Part shown: positions 17,401-25,220 of the stretch, piece after piece
How positions within the stretch are numbered: position 1 is the stretch's first letter
Layout of the letters: each line of letters starts with the position of its first letter
Position numbers and translations under genes: made by a program
Source of the DNA: Chloroflexi bacterium 13_1_40CM_65_17
GTDB taxonomy: Bacteria > Chloroflexota > Dormibacteria > Dormibacterales > Dormibacteraceae
DNA length: 64,000 nucleotides
Assembly (NCBI GenBank): GCA_001917815.1
Contig: MNES01000063.1
Coordinates: 23,696 to 87,695 of the forward strand
Direction of reading: 5' to 3'
The notes under the pieces: generated by a model
Told to the model about the DNA's origin: nothing
The model's database searches: none
The model's input: the letters and a program-made list of their open reading frames with translations, nothing else

Positions 17401-17876
17401 CAGCTCCAGGCGTTGCCGGAGCTGTAGGCCTGGACTACCGTCCATGACCCGCCCGGCGGCAGCAGCCAGAACTGGTATGTCGGATTCGGGCAGCCCGTCG
17501 CGGTGGCCGTGAACGTCACAGTCGTCCCCGGCGGCTGGGGGGACGCCGGGCTTACCGTTTGGGTCACCGACGAGCAGGGAGCGCCGGCGGCGACCACAGC
17601 TTCTGCCTTGAGCGAGTTCGCTTTGACCTCGCGGCTTGCGCCCGATTCGGCTCGCGCCTTGGCTGCCTTGAGGCCGTCCGGGTCGGCAGGGCGGCTCGGC
17701 ATGGAAACCTCGTGGCCATGCTTGGAGGCCGCAGTTGTGTGCAAGACCTCGACTTTTGCGTGGCCGACAGGAAGGAGAAGGCTCTCTGGGCCGGCGAGGA
17801 CTGGTGCCGGAGACAGCACAATCGGGAGGAAGGCGATCGCTGCCGACATCGCCGAGAGGACTCGCTTTCGAGCCAT
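14412..17876 (-). CDS. Secreted protein with six ~100-aa repeats
   Basis: A 1154-aa exported protein. Residues 1-28 form a Sec signal peptide (basic MARKR, a hydrophobic core, likely cleavage after PVLA). A linker leads to six tandem repeats (residues 101-704), each opening with Cys in a CxSVTETATPASPQSPG-like segment and containing GCPNPTYQFW, a YSSxNTWNWST block, DVYARD and SPNPTYVL; two Cys per repeat suggest a disulfide-clipped beta-sandwich. The C-terminal ~450 residues (CCVPPDTTGAIGP, then YDRSLNLVGSLDL) look like a beta-rich, propeller-type domain. No LPXTG or C-terminal TM is seen, so it is probably released or bound non-covalently. AAGGAG lies 8 nt upstream, one of the few clear Shine-Dalgarno sites here. 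Function unknown; adhesion or surface binding is a guess. Confidence 0.88.
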   Translation of the reverse strand: MARKRVLSAMSAAIAFLPIVLSPAPVLAGPESLLLPVGHAKVEVLHTTAASKHGHEVSMPSRPADPDGLKAAKARAESGASREVKANSLKAEAVVAAGAPCSSVTQTVSPASPQPPGTTVTFTATATGCPNPTYQFWLLPPGGSWTVVQAYSSGNAWSWNTSGIAMGTYTEDVYARDATSTAGYDTYLSPAPTYTVEAPVCTSVSESATPASPQSPGPTVAFTASATGCPNPTYQFWLLPPGGGWSVTQAYSSSNTWNWSTSGVATGTYTLDVYARDASSTAAYDAHISPNPTYVLNGAAAPTCTSVTESANPVSPQAAGATVKFTATATGCPNPLYQFWLQAPGGGWSVAQAYSSNNIWNWSTSGLGAGTYAFDVYARDASSTAAFDAHISPNPTYVLTASSTTCATVTETATPASPQSAGTAVKFAAGATGCPNPTYQFWLQAPGGGWSVAQAYSASNTWNWSTSGLGAGTYTLDVYARDATSTAAYDAHLSPNPTYVLNAASTTCTSVTEAATPASPQSPGATVKFTASATGCPNPTFQFWLQAPGGGWSVAQAYSSNNIWSWSTSGLATGTYTIDVYARDVSSTATFDAHISPNPTYELSAGPACASVTETAIPASPQSPGTTVKFTATATGCPNPTYQFWFQAPGGGWSVVQAYSSNNTWTWSTTGLAGGTYLFDVYARQNGSTASYEAHISPNPSYRLAPGWHATDAPGISAVDEGFCCVPPDTTGAIGPSNYVEIINTTVAVYDRSLNLVGSLDLASFSGAGTLNVSDPNIQWDPRSGRWIYSLISFTSNFSSSYVLFGWSKTADPTNLTSGWCQFGIGSGSMLPDYPKLGHDDNFIVIGANVYDMSKSTQPFVTAQIYAMSKPAAGSTSCTAPTAHMFADSNHLLKNSDGSLAFTPVPTNTVDASQNGFIVAAHTPTLAPNGPQAKIMTWHLVRQGSGTPALSADGDLTVGTFDVPAGVPQPGGASLIDSLDGRLTQAVAHADPSAGGAEAVWTQHTINGPGGRSVLRWYELLPATHAVRQQGQVTNATDFVFNGAISPSIAGNDAVVFYNRGGSSQPPVIAGQGHSAAAALGTLDSGETVLATSTASDTDLSCAAPYGPPCRWGDYAGASPDPMNSGVVWGTGEWSGPSTFGFPGWGTQNFALAT
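15765..17576 (-). repeat. Six tandem ~305-bp coding repeats
   Basis: Direct repeats encoding residues 101-704 of the secreted protein, with unit starts at residues 101, 201, 304, 406, 508 and 609. The third to sixth units are most alike (the QAPGGGWSV variant); the first two carry LPPGG instead, so the array probably grew by recent duplication of the later units. Confidence 0.9.
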
Positions 17877-17955
17877 GACCTACTCCTTCCTGTTCCGCGA
17901 GCGGCTGTAGCGGGGTAATCATCCAACGATTCACCGCGACAGGATGGTCGTAGAC

Positions 17956-17968
17956 AACCAATTTGGTT
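17956..17968. promoter_or_regulatory. 13-bp palindrome, possible operator
   Basis: AACCAA-T-TTGGTT lies in the 107-base gap upstream of the secreted repeat protein and just beyond the E2 stop. An AT-rich perfect palindrome is unusual in this GC-rich sequence. It could be an operator or part of an E2 terminator. Confidence 0.3.
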
Positions 17969-17983
17969 TCTCAGGCCGCGGCG

Positions 17984-19261
17984 CTAGTAGATGGGCGTCT
18001 CCGGGGTAACGGCCTCCAGCCATTTGCGGCACGAAGTGAGGAACCGCGCCGCCTTCAGGCCATCCAGCACGCGATGGTCGAAGGAGAAGCAGAGGTACAT
18101 CATTGGCTTGATCCCGATCAATCCGCTCACGGCCACCGGCCGTTCGACGATCGCCTCCATAGTCAGGATGCCGGCCTGGCCGGGATTGATGACCGAGTAG
18201 CTGAACAGCGTGCCGAACGTCCCAGAGTTGTTGACGGTGAACGTCCCACCGCTCAGGTCGTCTGCCTTCAGCTGCTTGGTGCGGGCGCGGCTGGCGACAT
18301 CATTGACCGCGCGAGCGAGGCCCGCGATCGAGAGCCCGTCCGCGCGCCGGATCACGGGCACCACCAGGGTGTCCTCGAGGCCCACCGAGATCCCCAGATT
18401 GATGTCGCGATGGATGATCAGCTCGGTCTCGTTGAAGGTCGAGTTGACCTCCGGATGCTCGCGCAACGCGGAGAGCGTGGCGGCCATCACGTACGGCAGG
18501 TAGGTGAGCGAGAAACCCTCCTGCTTCTGAAAGGCGGCCTTGTTGGCGTTGCGGTTCGCGACCACGCCCGACATGTCGGCTTCCTGCGTCTGCCACGCAT
18601 GGGGGATGGTCGTCTTCGAGCGGACCATGTTCTCGGCGATCAGCCGCCGGACGCGCGTGAGCTGAACGACCTGGTCGCCTTCGGCCGGCGCGGGGGCGGC
18701 CGTTGGCTGCTGTGCGGCCGGTGTGGGAGAAGCTTTGGCCGCGGCCGCGAACTGCTCCACGTCCTTCTTGGTGACGCGTCCGCCGATGCCGGTGCCTTGC
18801 ACTTTCGAGAGGTCGACGCCCAGCTCGGAGGCCTGCATCTGGACCGCTGGCGAGTAGCGGTGCTCGCCGCTCTCGACGACTGGTGCCGGCGCGGGCGGTT
18901 TTGCCGGCTCAGCCCCCTCCCGCGCCTTCGGCGCGGGGGCCCCAGACGTTTCTCCCCGAGGGGGAGAGGGGACCTCGGGCGCCTCCGCCGGCTGCTTGCC
19001 GGCAACCTCGCCGTCGGCGCCGACCTCGACCACCGCGATCTCCGCCCCCGCCTGTACCGTCTGGCCCTCCTTGGCCAGGATCTCGCGCAGGACGCCGCTG
19101 ACCGGCGACGGCACTTCCGCGCTCACCTTGTCGGTGTCGACCTCGAGCAGCGGCTCGAACTCCACCACCTTGTCCCCGGGCTTCACCAGCCAGCGGGAGA
19201 TGGTCCCCTCGTGGACAGACTCGCCGAGCTGTGGCATGACCACGCGCGTCGTCTTCGCCAT
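17984..19261 (-). CDS. 2-oxoacid dehydrogenase E2 acyltransferase
   Basis: A 425-aa dihydrolipoamide acyltransferase. One N-terminal lipoyl domain with the lipoylated Lys in LEVDTDKVSAEV (about residue 45), an Ala/Pro-rich linker, a peripheral-subunit-binding domain (YSPAVQMQASELGVDLSKV, then GGRVTKKDVEQF) and the catalytic domain ending in SFDHRVLDGLKAARFL, where His and Asp are the active-site pair. It accepts the acyl group from E1 and passes it to CoA. The ATG at 19261 shares a base with the E1 stop (TGATG), and homology begins at MAKTTRVVMPQLGE. Third gene of the E3-E1-E2 operon. Specificity follows E1, most likely branched-chain acyl groups. Confidence 0.93.
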   Translation of the reverse strand: MAKTTRVVMPQLGESVHEGTISRWLVKPGDKVVEFEPLLEVDTDKVSAEVPSPVSGVLREILAKEGQTVQAGAEIAVVEVGADGEVAGKQPAEAPEVPSPPRGETSGAPAPKAREGAEPAKPPAPAPVVESGEHRYSPAVQMQASELGVDLSKVQGTGIGGRVTKKDVEQFAAAAKASPTPAAQQPTAAPAPAEGDQVVQLTRVRRLIAENMVRSKTTIPHAWQTQEADMSGVVANRNANKAAFQKQEGFSLTYLPYVMAATLSALREHPEVNSTFNETELIIHRDINLGISVGLEDTLVVPVIRRADGLSIAGLARAVNDVASRARTKQLKADDLSGGTFTVNNSGTFGTLFSYSVINPGQAGILTMEAIVERPVAVSGLIGIKPMMYLCFSFDHRVLDGLKAARFLTSCRKWLEAVTPETPIY

Positions 19262-21342
19262 CAGTAGGCTGCGAGCTCGCGGAGCGCCGCGGCGATCTTC
19301 TCGGGGTTGGGCATGAAGGCCTCCTCCATCGCGGGCGCGTAAGGCATCGCCGGCACGTCGAGACCGCCGAGGCGCTTCACCGGCGCGTCCAACCAGCGCC
19401 ACGCTTCGTCAGCGATAAGCGCCGCCACCTCGGATCCAACCGAGACGCTGAAGTTGTCCTCGTAGAGGACCAGGCTCTTGCCGGTCTTGCGAGCGGAGCC
19501 GATGATCGCCTCCCTGTCCAGCGGATAAACGGTGCGCAGGTCGACGATCTCCACGCTCACGCCCTCGGTCTCGAGGGCCTTGGCCGCCTCCAGGGCGTAG
19601 TGGACCATGAGCCCATAGCAGAACACCGAGATGTCGGTGCCCTCGCGGACCGTGCGCGCCACCTGCAGTGGAATCAAGTACTCGCCCTTCGGTACCGGCT
19701 CTTTGAACATCCGGTAGAGCCGCTTGTGCTCGAAGAAGAGCACCGGATCCGGGTCACGGATCGCAGCCAGCAGGAGGCCCTTCGCCTCATAAGGGGTCGA
19801 CGGGATGACTATCTTCAGACCGGGAGTAGCGAAGCGCGCCTCGATCGACTGCGAGTGATAGAGCGCTCCGTGCGCGTGGCCCCCCATCGGTGCGCGTATG
19901 ACCGCCGGTACCGACCAATCGCCGTCGCTGCGATAGCGAAACTTCGCCATCTCGTTGGTGATCTGGTTGAAGGCCATGTGGGCGAAATCCGTGAACTGGA
20001 TCTCCGCAACGGGCCGCTTGCCGGCGAGCGCGAGACCAAGCGCGACGCCTGCGATCGACGACTCGGCCAGGGGCGTATCGATGACGCGCTCCTCGCCGAA
20101 TCGTTTGCGCAATCCGTCGGTGACCAGGAACACGCCACCCTTCTGGCCGACGTCCTCGCCCATGACCATCACACGCTCGTCGCGCTCCATCTCCTCGGTG
20201 AGGCACGAGCGCAGCGCCGCGACCATGTTCATCTCTTCGGTCTCAACGCCGGCGGGCGGGTCGATCGCATTAGGCACGTCGAGGCCGTAGACGTTCGTGA
20301 GCGCATTCTCAGCGGGAGCGTCCGGCGACTCCATGCCCTGGCGCGTCGCCTCCGTGACCTCGTTCCGAACCCGCTCTTCGAAGGCCTCGACGTCCTTGGC
20401 GGTGAGCACGCCCTCATCGAGCAGGCGCTTCTTGAACTGCTCGAGGCCGTCGTTCTTCGCCAGCTGATCGATCTCCTCCTGGGTGCGATAGCGCCGCTGG
20501 TCGTCCTCCGACGAGTGGGCGCCCAGCCGGTCGACGAGGCACTCGATGAGCGTCGGCCCCTGGCCCGCGCGTGCGCGCGCGACCGCCTCCTTCGCCACGA
20601 AGTAGCAGGTGACCGGGTCGCGGCCGTCGACCGTCACGCCCGGGAATCCATAGCCCGCCGCGCGCTGGGCGGCGCGCTCGATCGCGTACTCCTTGTTGAA
20701 TGGCGTCGAGATCGCGAAGCCGTTGTTCTCGCAGACGAAGATCTCCGGCAGCTTGTAGATGGCGGCGAAGTTGAACGCCTCGTGGGTGTCGCCCTCTGAC
20801 CCGGCGCCCTCGCCGTAATTGGTCATGACGACCTTGTCCGTGCCGTTCATCTTCAGCGCGTACGCGACCCCGGCGCCGTGCACCATCTGGGTTGCCACGG
20901 GTGAGCCGCCGGAGATGATGTTCAGCCGCGTGTCCGAGAAGTGGCCGGGAGTCTGCTTTCCGCCCGACGCCGGGTCAGCCGGCTTGGCGAGCACGGCCAG
21001 CATGAGGTCGAGCGGGGTCACGCCCATCCGCATGCAGAGCACGACGTCGCGGTAGTAGGGCGACACCCAGTCGTACTTCGGTTTCAGCGGCCAGCTCACG
21101 CCGATCTGTGCCGCCTCGTGGCCGGCGCAGGAGATGATGAACGGAGCCCGGCCCTGCCGGTTGAGGACCTGAAATCGGTAGTCGATCTGCCTTCCGAGCA
21201 GGATGTAGTAGAACCACTCCGTCAGGGTCTTCTCGTCGAGGTCGGTGTCGCGCCAAGCGATTGGCTTCTGGAAGTGCCACCCGGGCTTGAATTCCGGCTC
21301 TTCCTCTTTCGCCGACTGCTCTCGCGGTTTGGTTGTCGCCAT
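19261..21342 (-). CDS. 2-oxoacid dehydrogenase E1, fused alpha-beta
   Basis: A 693-aa thiamine-diphosphate decarboxylase in which alpha and beta subunits are one chain. The alpha half (to about residue 350) has the ThDP motif running from YGEGAGSEGDTHEA to FVCENN and the phosphorylation-loop-like HSSEDDQRRYR, which looks more like branched-chain than pyruvate E1. The beta half starts near MNMVAALRSCLTEEM and contains VMGEDVGQKGGVF and DTPLAESSIAG. ATG 21342 overlaps the lpdA stop by one base; upstream in-frame residues are not conserved. It decarboxylates a 2-oxoacid and acylates the E2 lipoyl group. Most likely substrates are the branched-chain 2-oxoacids, with pyruvate possible. Confidence 0.92.
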   Translation of the reverse strand: MATTKPREQSAKEEEPEFKPGWHFQKPIAWRDTDLDEKTLTEWFYYILLGRQIDYRFQVLNRQGRAPFIISCAGHEAAQIGVSWPLKPKYDWVSPYYRDVVLCMRMGVTPLDLMLAVLAKPADPASGGKQTPGHFSDTRLNIISGGSPVATQMVHGAGVAYALKMNGTDKVVMTNYGEGAGSEGDTHEAFNFAAIYKLPEIFVCENNGFAISTPFNKEYAIERAAQRAAGYGFPGVTVDGRDPVTCYFVAKEAVARARAGQGPTLIECLVDRLGAHSSEDDQRRYRTQEEIDQLAKNDGLEQFKKRLLDEGVLTAKDVEAFEERVRNEVTEATRQGMESPDAPAENALTNVYGLDVPNAIDPPAGVETEEMNMVAALRSCLTEEMERDERVMVMGEDVGQKGGVFLVTDGLRKRFGEERVIDTPLAESSIAGVALGLALAGKRPVAEIQFTDFAHMAFNQITNEMAKFRYRSDGDWSVPAVIRAPMGGHAHGALYHSQSIEARFATPGLKIVIPSTPYEAKGLLLAAIRDPDPVLFFEHKRLYRMFKEPVPKGEYLIPLQVARTVREGTDISVFCYGLMVHYALEAAKALETEGVSVEIVDLRTVYPLDREAIIGSARKTGKSLVLYEDNFSVSVGSEVAALIADEAWRWLDAPVKRLGGLDVPAMPYAPAMEEAFMPNPEKIAAALRELAAY

Positions 21343-22718
21343 TAGATATGGATGGCGTGACCGTCCACAGCCATCGCCGCCTCCATCACCGCCTCGCTGA
21401 GCGTTGGGTGCGGATGGATGTTGCGGCCGAGCTCCCATGCATCGCCCTGGAACAGCTGCGTCAGCGCAGGCTCGGCGATCAGCTCCGTGGCGCTCGGTCC
21501 GACCACATGGGCGCCGAGCAGCCGGCCGGTCTTGGCGTCCGCAACCATTTTCACGAAGCCGCCTGTTTCGCCATGGATGATCGCGCGCCCGAGTGCGGTG
21601 AACGGAAATTTGCCCACCTTCACCTCGTGGCCCTTGGCGCGTGCCTGCTGCTCCGTCAATCCGACCGATGCGATCTGGGGATGAGAGTAGGTGCAGCGGG
21701 TGACGAGGTCCTGATCCATAGGCGCCAGCTGCTGGCCGGCAATGTCCTCCGCAGCGGTTATGCCTTCATGTGACGCCGCGTGGGCGAGGAGGTAGCCTCC
21801 GACCACGTCGCCGATCGCGTGGATCGATTCCGCCGACGTGCGCATCCACTCGTCCACCTTGATGAAGCCGTTGGGATGCGTCTCGACGCCGACCTGCTCG
21901 AGCCCGATGTCCTTGGAGCGCGGCGCTCGTCCCACGGCGACCAGCAGCTGGCGCGCCCACACCTCCCCCTGCTCTGTGTCCACGCTCACGCCGTCGCGCG
22001 CCTTCTTCGCGCCCTTCACGCGCACGCCGACCCGACATTCGATGCCGGCTTTCTTGAATGCGTTGAGCATCTCTTTCGAGATCTCTTCGTCCTCGAGCGG
22101 GACCAGGCGATCGAGCGCCTCGAGCAGTGTGACCTTGACGCCCAGCTGGTTGTACAGGGTCGCGAACTCGACCCCGACCGCGCCGGCGCCGATGATGCAG
22201 ATCGACTCCGGCACCTTCGTGGCCAGTGTGGCGTGGTCCGACGAGATGATGTACTCGCCGTCGAATTCGATTCCCGGCAGTGCCTTCACGACGGAGCCGG
22301 TCGCGACGATGACGTGCGGGGCTTTCACCTGTGTGGCGCCGACATCGATTGTGTTGCGGTCGCGCAGCTTGCCGGCTCCCGCGACGACCTCGATCTTGTT
22401 CTTCTTCATGAGGAACTGGACGCCCTTGTACAGCTGGTTCACCACCGCGTCACGCCGTGTGGCGATGCGCGGGTAGTCGTAGACCACCTTGTCGGCATTG
22501 ACGCCGAACTCAGCGCCCCGGGCTGACACCCGGTGGTACAGCTCCGACGATTCGAGCAGGGCCTTGGTCGGGATGCAGCCAATATGAAGGCACGTGCCGC
22601 CGAGCTTGTCGGACTCCACCAGGGCGACCTTCAGGCCCAGCTGGGAGGCTCGGATCGCGGCCGGATAGCCGCCCATGCCGCCGCCGAGGATCACAACATC
22701 GAAGTCGCTTGCAGCCAT
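21342..22718 (-). CDS. lpdA: Dihydrolipoyl dehydrogenase (E3)
   Basis: A 458-aa flavoprotein disulfide reductase that reoxidises the E2 lipoyl arm with NAD+. Seen: FAD motif VVILGGGMGGYPAAI, the redox disulfide GGTCLHIGCIPTK, the NAD motif IIGAGAVGVEFATLY, and the C-terminal dimer active site HPHPTLSEAVMEA (His and Glu). First gene of the E3-E1-E2 operon, with TACACT 7 nt before the ATG and no Shine-Dalgarno, so the operon mRNA is probably leaderless. Confidence 0.95.
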   Translation of the reverse strand: MAASDFDVVILGGGMGGYPAAIRASQLGLKVALVESDKLGGTCLHIGCIPTKALLESSELYHRVSARGAEFGVNADKVVYDYPRIATRRDAVVNQLYKGVQFLMKKNKIEVVAGAGKLRDRNTIDVGATQVKAPHVIVATGSVVKALPGIEFDGEYIISSDHATLATKVPESICIIGAGAVGVEFATLYNQLGVKVTLLEALDRLVPLEDEEISKEMLNAFKKAGIECRVGVRVKGAKKARDGVSVDTEQGEVWARQLLVAVGRAPRSKDIGLEQVGVETHPNGFIKVDEWMRTSAESIHAIGDVVGGYLLAHAASHEGITAAEDIAGQQLAPMDQDLVTRCTYSHPQIASVGLTEQQARAKGHEVKVGKFPFTALGRAIIHGETGGFVKMVADAKTGRLLGAHVVGPSATELIAEPALTQLFQGDAWELGRNIHPHPTLSEAVMEAAMAVDGHAIHI

Positions 22719-22725
22719 TGATTTA

Positions 22726-22731
22726 AGTGTA
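22726..22731 (-). promoter_or_regulatory. -10-like TACACT, leaderless start of lpdA operon
   Basis: On the minus strand TACACTTAA runs into the ATG at 22718 (7 nt after the hexamer). The same nine bases occur before the citrate synthase operon. It lies in a 24-base gap after the previous minus-strand gene. Confidence 0.5.
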
Positions 22732-22742
22732 GAAGTCGCCGC

Positions 22743-24080
22743 TCAAAGCGACTCCGGCGGTCGTACGCAACCGGGTTTGACGAGGTTCTCGCCTGCACGT
22801 TCGAATTCGGCGTCTCGAATCGCCGGCATGCCGGCAACGGGGTCGCCGTATCGATCCACAGCGTGGTAGTAGGCGGGCGGGCTGGTCACCAGGGGCATGA
22901 CGAGGGGATCGACGCTTGCCGTCGGATCGAGGCAAGGATCCGCGCGCTCCACTGCCAAGGCCTGCAGGTCGGCAGCCTCGCGGTGCATCTGTTCGGTCTT
23001 GGCCGCCGCCCACGTATAGAGCAGCGCGCTGCTGCTGAAGCAGGCGAGGAACAGGCAGGCGATCAGCGCGGGGCGCCATGTGCCGCGCCAGGGAAGGTCG
23101 CGGGCCGCATCGGCGAGCAGCAACAGCCAGAACACCGCACCCTCATAGACGTACCGCCCCGCGCCCGACTGCTCGAAACCGATCTGCGCCCGGTTGAGGC
23201 CGAGCACCACATAGAACGCGATCATGGCGGCCGCGATGCCGATGGCGAACGGGTCCGGCCTGCGGCGGAGCCACGTGAAGCCGATAGTGGCCAGGGCGAG
23301 GAGCAGGACCGCAGGGCCGAACAGGCCACCCTCACCGATGAGCCCGGCGACGCTGGCGCCAAGGCCCCACAAAACATAGAGCGGCAGCACCTCGAGATTG
23401 GCCGCGAGTGAAACCGGTTTCGGGGGTGCACCGGCGTGGCCGTAGGCGAGGTACCAGGCGCCGAGCGCGAGCGCAACAGGGGCGAGCCACACCAGCTCCA
23501 TTCGCCTCGCCGGCGTGAGCGCGAGCCGTATCGCGGCGGCGACGAGGAAGAAGAGTCCGATCCCGGAGAACATCAGCGACCCGAAGAGGAGGATCATCGC
23601 AAGCCACATGCGATCGCTCCCCGTCTCGATGAAAAGTAGCGCGCCCAGACCGCACGCGACTGAGCCGACGAACGCGATCTGAAACGCCCACAGCAGGTTC
23701 TCCCAGCCGGCACCCAGCCCAAGTAGAAGGAATGAGGCTCCGATCGCGACCAGGTCTCCGGCGCGGCGGCGCACCACCTCGAACAGCAGCACGACGCTCG
23801 CGGCGTGCAGGAGAAGAAGGACTGTCATGTACGGGAGGTAGCTGCGCATCCCGATGGTGTTGAGCAGCGCGGCGTAGATGAGCCGCGGCAGCATTGTTGG
23901 GTGCTCGTTGTGCGGCTGGAGGTAGTAGGTCCAGCTCGAATCGGACGGGAGTATGAACGCCCATTCGTCGAAGTAGAAATTGAACCCACGCGACAGCCAG
24001 AGGATGGCCGCGCCCACGATCACGGTCGCGGCTGCGACCCACAGCCGTGCACGGGGAATGCGTACTTCTGCTGCCTTCAC
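22743..24080 (-). CDS. Polytopic membrane protein, GT-C-like
   Basis: A 445-aa protein with about ten hydrophobic segments from residue 11 onward. The first outer loop has FNFYFDEWAFI, an acidic motif placed like the catalytic Asp of GT-C glycosyltransferases. The GTG at 24080 overlaps the upstream TGA; the protein then runs KAAEVRIPRARLW into TM1. It ends in a soluble tail of ~75 residues. Last gene of an operon with two citrate synthases and a GT87-like protein. Acceptor and donor unknown. Confidence 0.75.
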   Translation of the reverse strand: MKAAEVRIPRARLWVAAATVIVGAAILWLSRGFNFYFDEWAFILPSDSSWTYYLQPHNEHPTMLPRLIYAALLNTIGMRSYLPYMTVLLLLHAASVVLLFEVVRRRAGDLVAIGASFLLLGLGAGWENLLWAFQIAFVGSVACGLGALLFIETGSDRMWLAMILLFGSLMFSGIGLFFLVAAAIRLALTPARRMELVWLAPVALALGAWYLAYGHAGAPPKPVSLAANLEVLPLYVLWGLGASVAGLIGEGGLFGPAVLLLALATIGFTWLRRRPDPFAIGIAAAMIAFYVVLGLNRAQIGFEQSGAGRYVYEGAVFWLLLLADAARDLPWRGTWRPALIACLFLACFSSSALLYTWAAAKTEQMHREAADLQALAVERADPCLDPTASVDPLVMPLVTSPPAYYHAVDRYGDPVAGMPAIRDAEFERAGENLVKPGCVRPPESL

Positions 24081-25114
24081 AATGCAGCCGGCTGCGCGTG
24101 GCGGGCCGAGCTGCGTGGGATTGCGAGCAGCGCGAACCATACAGCCACAGCGATCAGGACCGGCAGCGGTCCCCACGGCCACGCAAGCTCCGCGGTCAGC
24201 GCCACTGCGATGAGCCACGCTCGCTGCCACTGCGCCGGCTCATCGTGAATGAACAGCCAGGCCGCTCCAACCAGGATCGCGAAATCCTGTAGATGCCAAT
24301 ACGTAGCGGAGAGCATCGAGGTGAGCAGGCCCAAAACAATGAGGCGGGCCATACCGGCCCTGCGGTTGGCGTAAGCCGCGGCACCGCCCACTGCGATGAC
24401 TATCACCTCCAGGACGTAGCTCGGGGCTCCGGGGCCGACGATGAACGCCCATGTGAAGTACCGGTTGTTGACCACGCCCTGGGCCTCGGTGAGCAGGCTG
24501 CGGTAGTCGCTCACGCCCTGGGTGCCGACCATCAGCAGCGACACGATCCCCAGTACGGCGATCGTGACCGCCCAGCCCGCCGCGATGCGCCAATGCCCGG
24601 CAACGATAAGGACAAGCGGCACCGCGATCGTAAGCTGTGGCTTGAGGACTGACAGTCCGAGGACGGCTCCCGCCAGGTATGGCCTGCCGGACTCGGCGAG
24701 TCGCCAGCACGCCACGACAGCGAGCAGCACCAGCGTCACCGGCTGGCCGAGGCTCAGGCTGTACTGCACCGGGTACCACGCCATGGCCCCCAGCAGCCAT
24801 GCGATGCGTACCAATCCCGCGCCAGGCGCCGCGAGCCACCAGGCGGCAACCAGCGCGGCCACCGATACCGCCAGCCAGACGAAGAATCCGGCCTGCGGGC
24901 CCACTGCCGTCAGGGGAAGCGCGAGCCATGCCGCCGGCGGCGGGGATAGAAAGCGTTCGCCGTCTCCGAACGGAACCCCGGGACGCATCTGGGAGAAGAG
25001 CTGGTGCTGAAGGCTCAACGCGTAGATGTGGCTCCATCCGTGCTCCAGGCCGATGCGGGCTCCGATGTAAACCAGGGTCAGGTCGTTGTCGAGTGGGTCC
25101 GCCCAGATCGGCAT
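24077..25114 (-). CDS. GT87-like (DUF2029) membrane glycosyltransferase
   Basis: At least 345 aa and about nine TM segments. The pattern fits GT87/DUF2029 polyprenyl-phosphate-mannose-type transferases: an acidic, Asp-containing first loop (ADPLDNDLTLVYIGARIG), FLSPPPAAWLALPL, and GLSVLKPQLTIAVP with the KPQ typical of the family. ATG 25114 is the first ordinary start but falls after what should be TM1. The frame upstream, between the citrate synthase stop and 25114, encodes a convincing TM helix (LGIAALAWFLFIAAGLTAW) with no ATG, GTG or TTG. The mature protein probably begins further upstream, close to the citrate synthase stop. Confidence 0.8.
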   Translation of the reverse strand: MPIWADPLDNDLTLVYIGARIGLEHGWSHIYALSLQHQLFSQMRPGVPFGDGERFLSPPPAAWLALPLTAVGPQAGFFVWLAVSVAALVAAWWLAAPGAGLVRIAWLLGAMAWYPVQYSLSLGQPVTLVLLAVVACWRLAESGRPYLAGAVLGLSVLKPQLTIAVPLVLIVAGHWRIAAGWAVTIAVLGIVSLLMVGTQGVSDYRSLLTEAQGVVNNRYFTWAFIVGPGAPSYVLEVIVIAVGGAAAYANRRAGMARLIVLGLLTSMLSATYWHLQDFAILVGAAWLFIHDEPAQWQRAWLIAVALTAELAWPWGPLPVLIAVAVWFALLAIPRSSARHAQPAAL

Positions 25115-25220
25115 GAAAGCTCTCCACGCGGTGAGGCCTGCGGCGATGAACAGGAACCACGCAAGGGCCGCGATGCCGAGGTTGCGGAGGACCCTGCCGT
25201 CGATCCGCCCGAAGATGTTT

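Noticed and set aside
15765-17576. Repeats considered as a CRISPR array
   Set aside because: Units are ~305 bp, in frame, without spacers, and encode protein repeats.
19262-19402. N-terminal extension of E2 into the E1 gene
   Set aside because: The extra in-frame residues are Arg/Gly-rich shadow sequence of E1; homology starts at MAKTTRVVMPQLGE.
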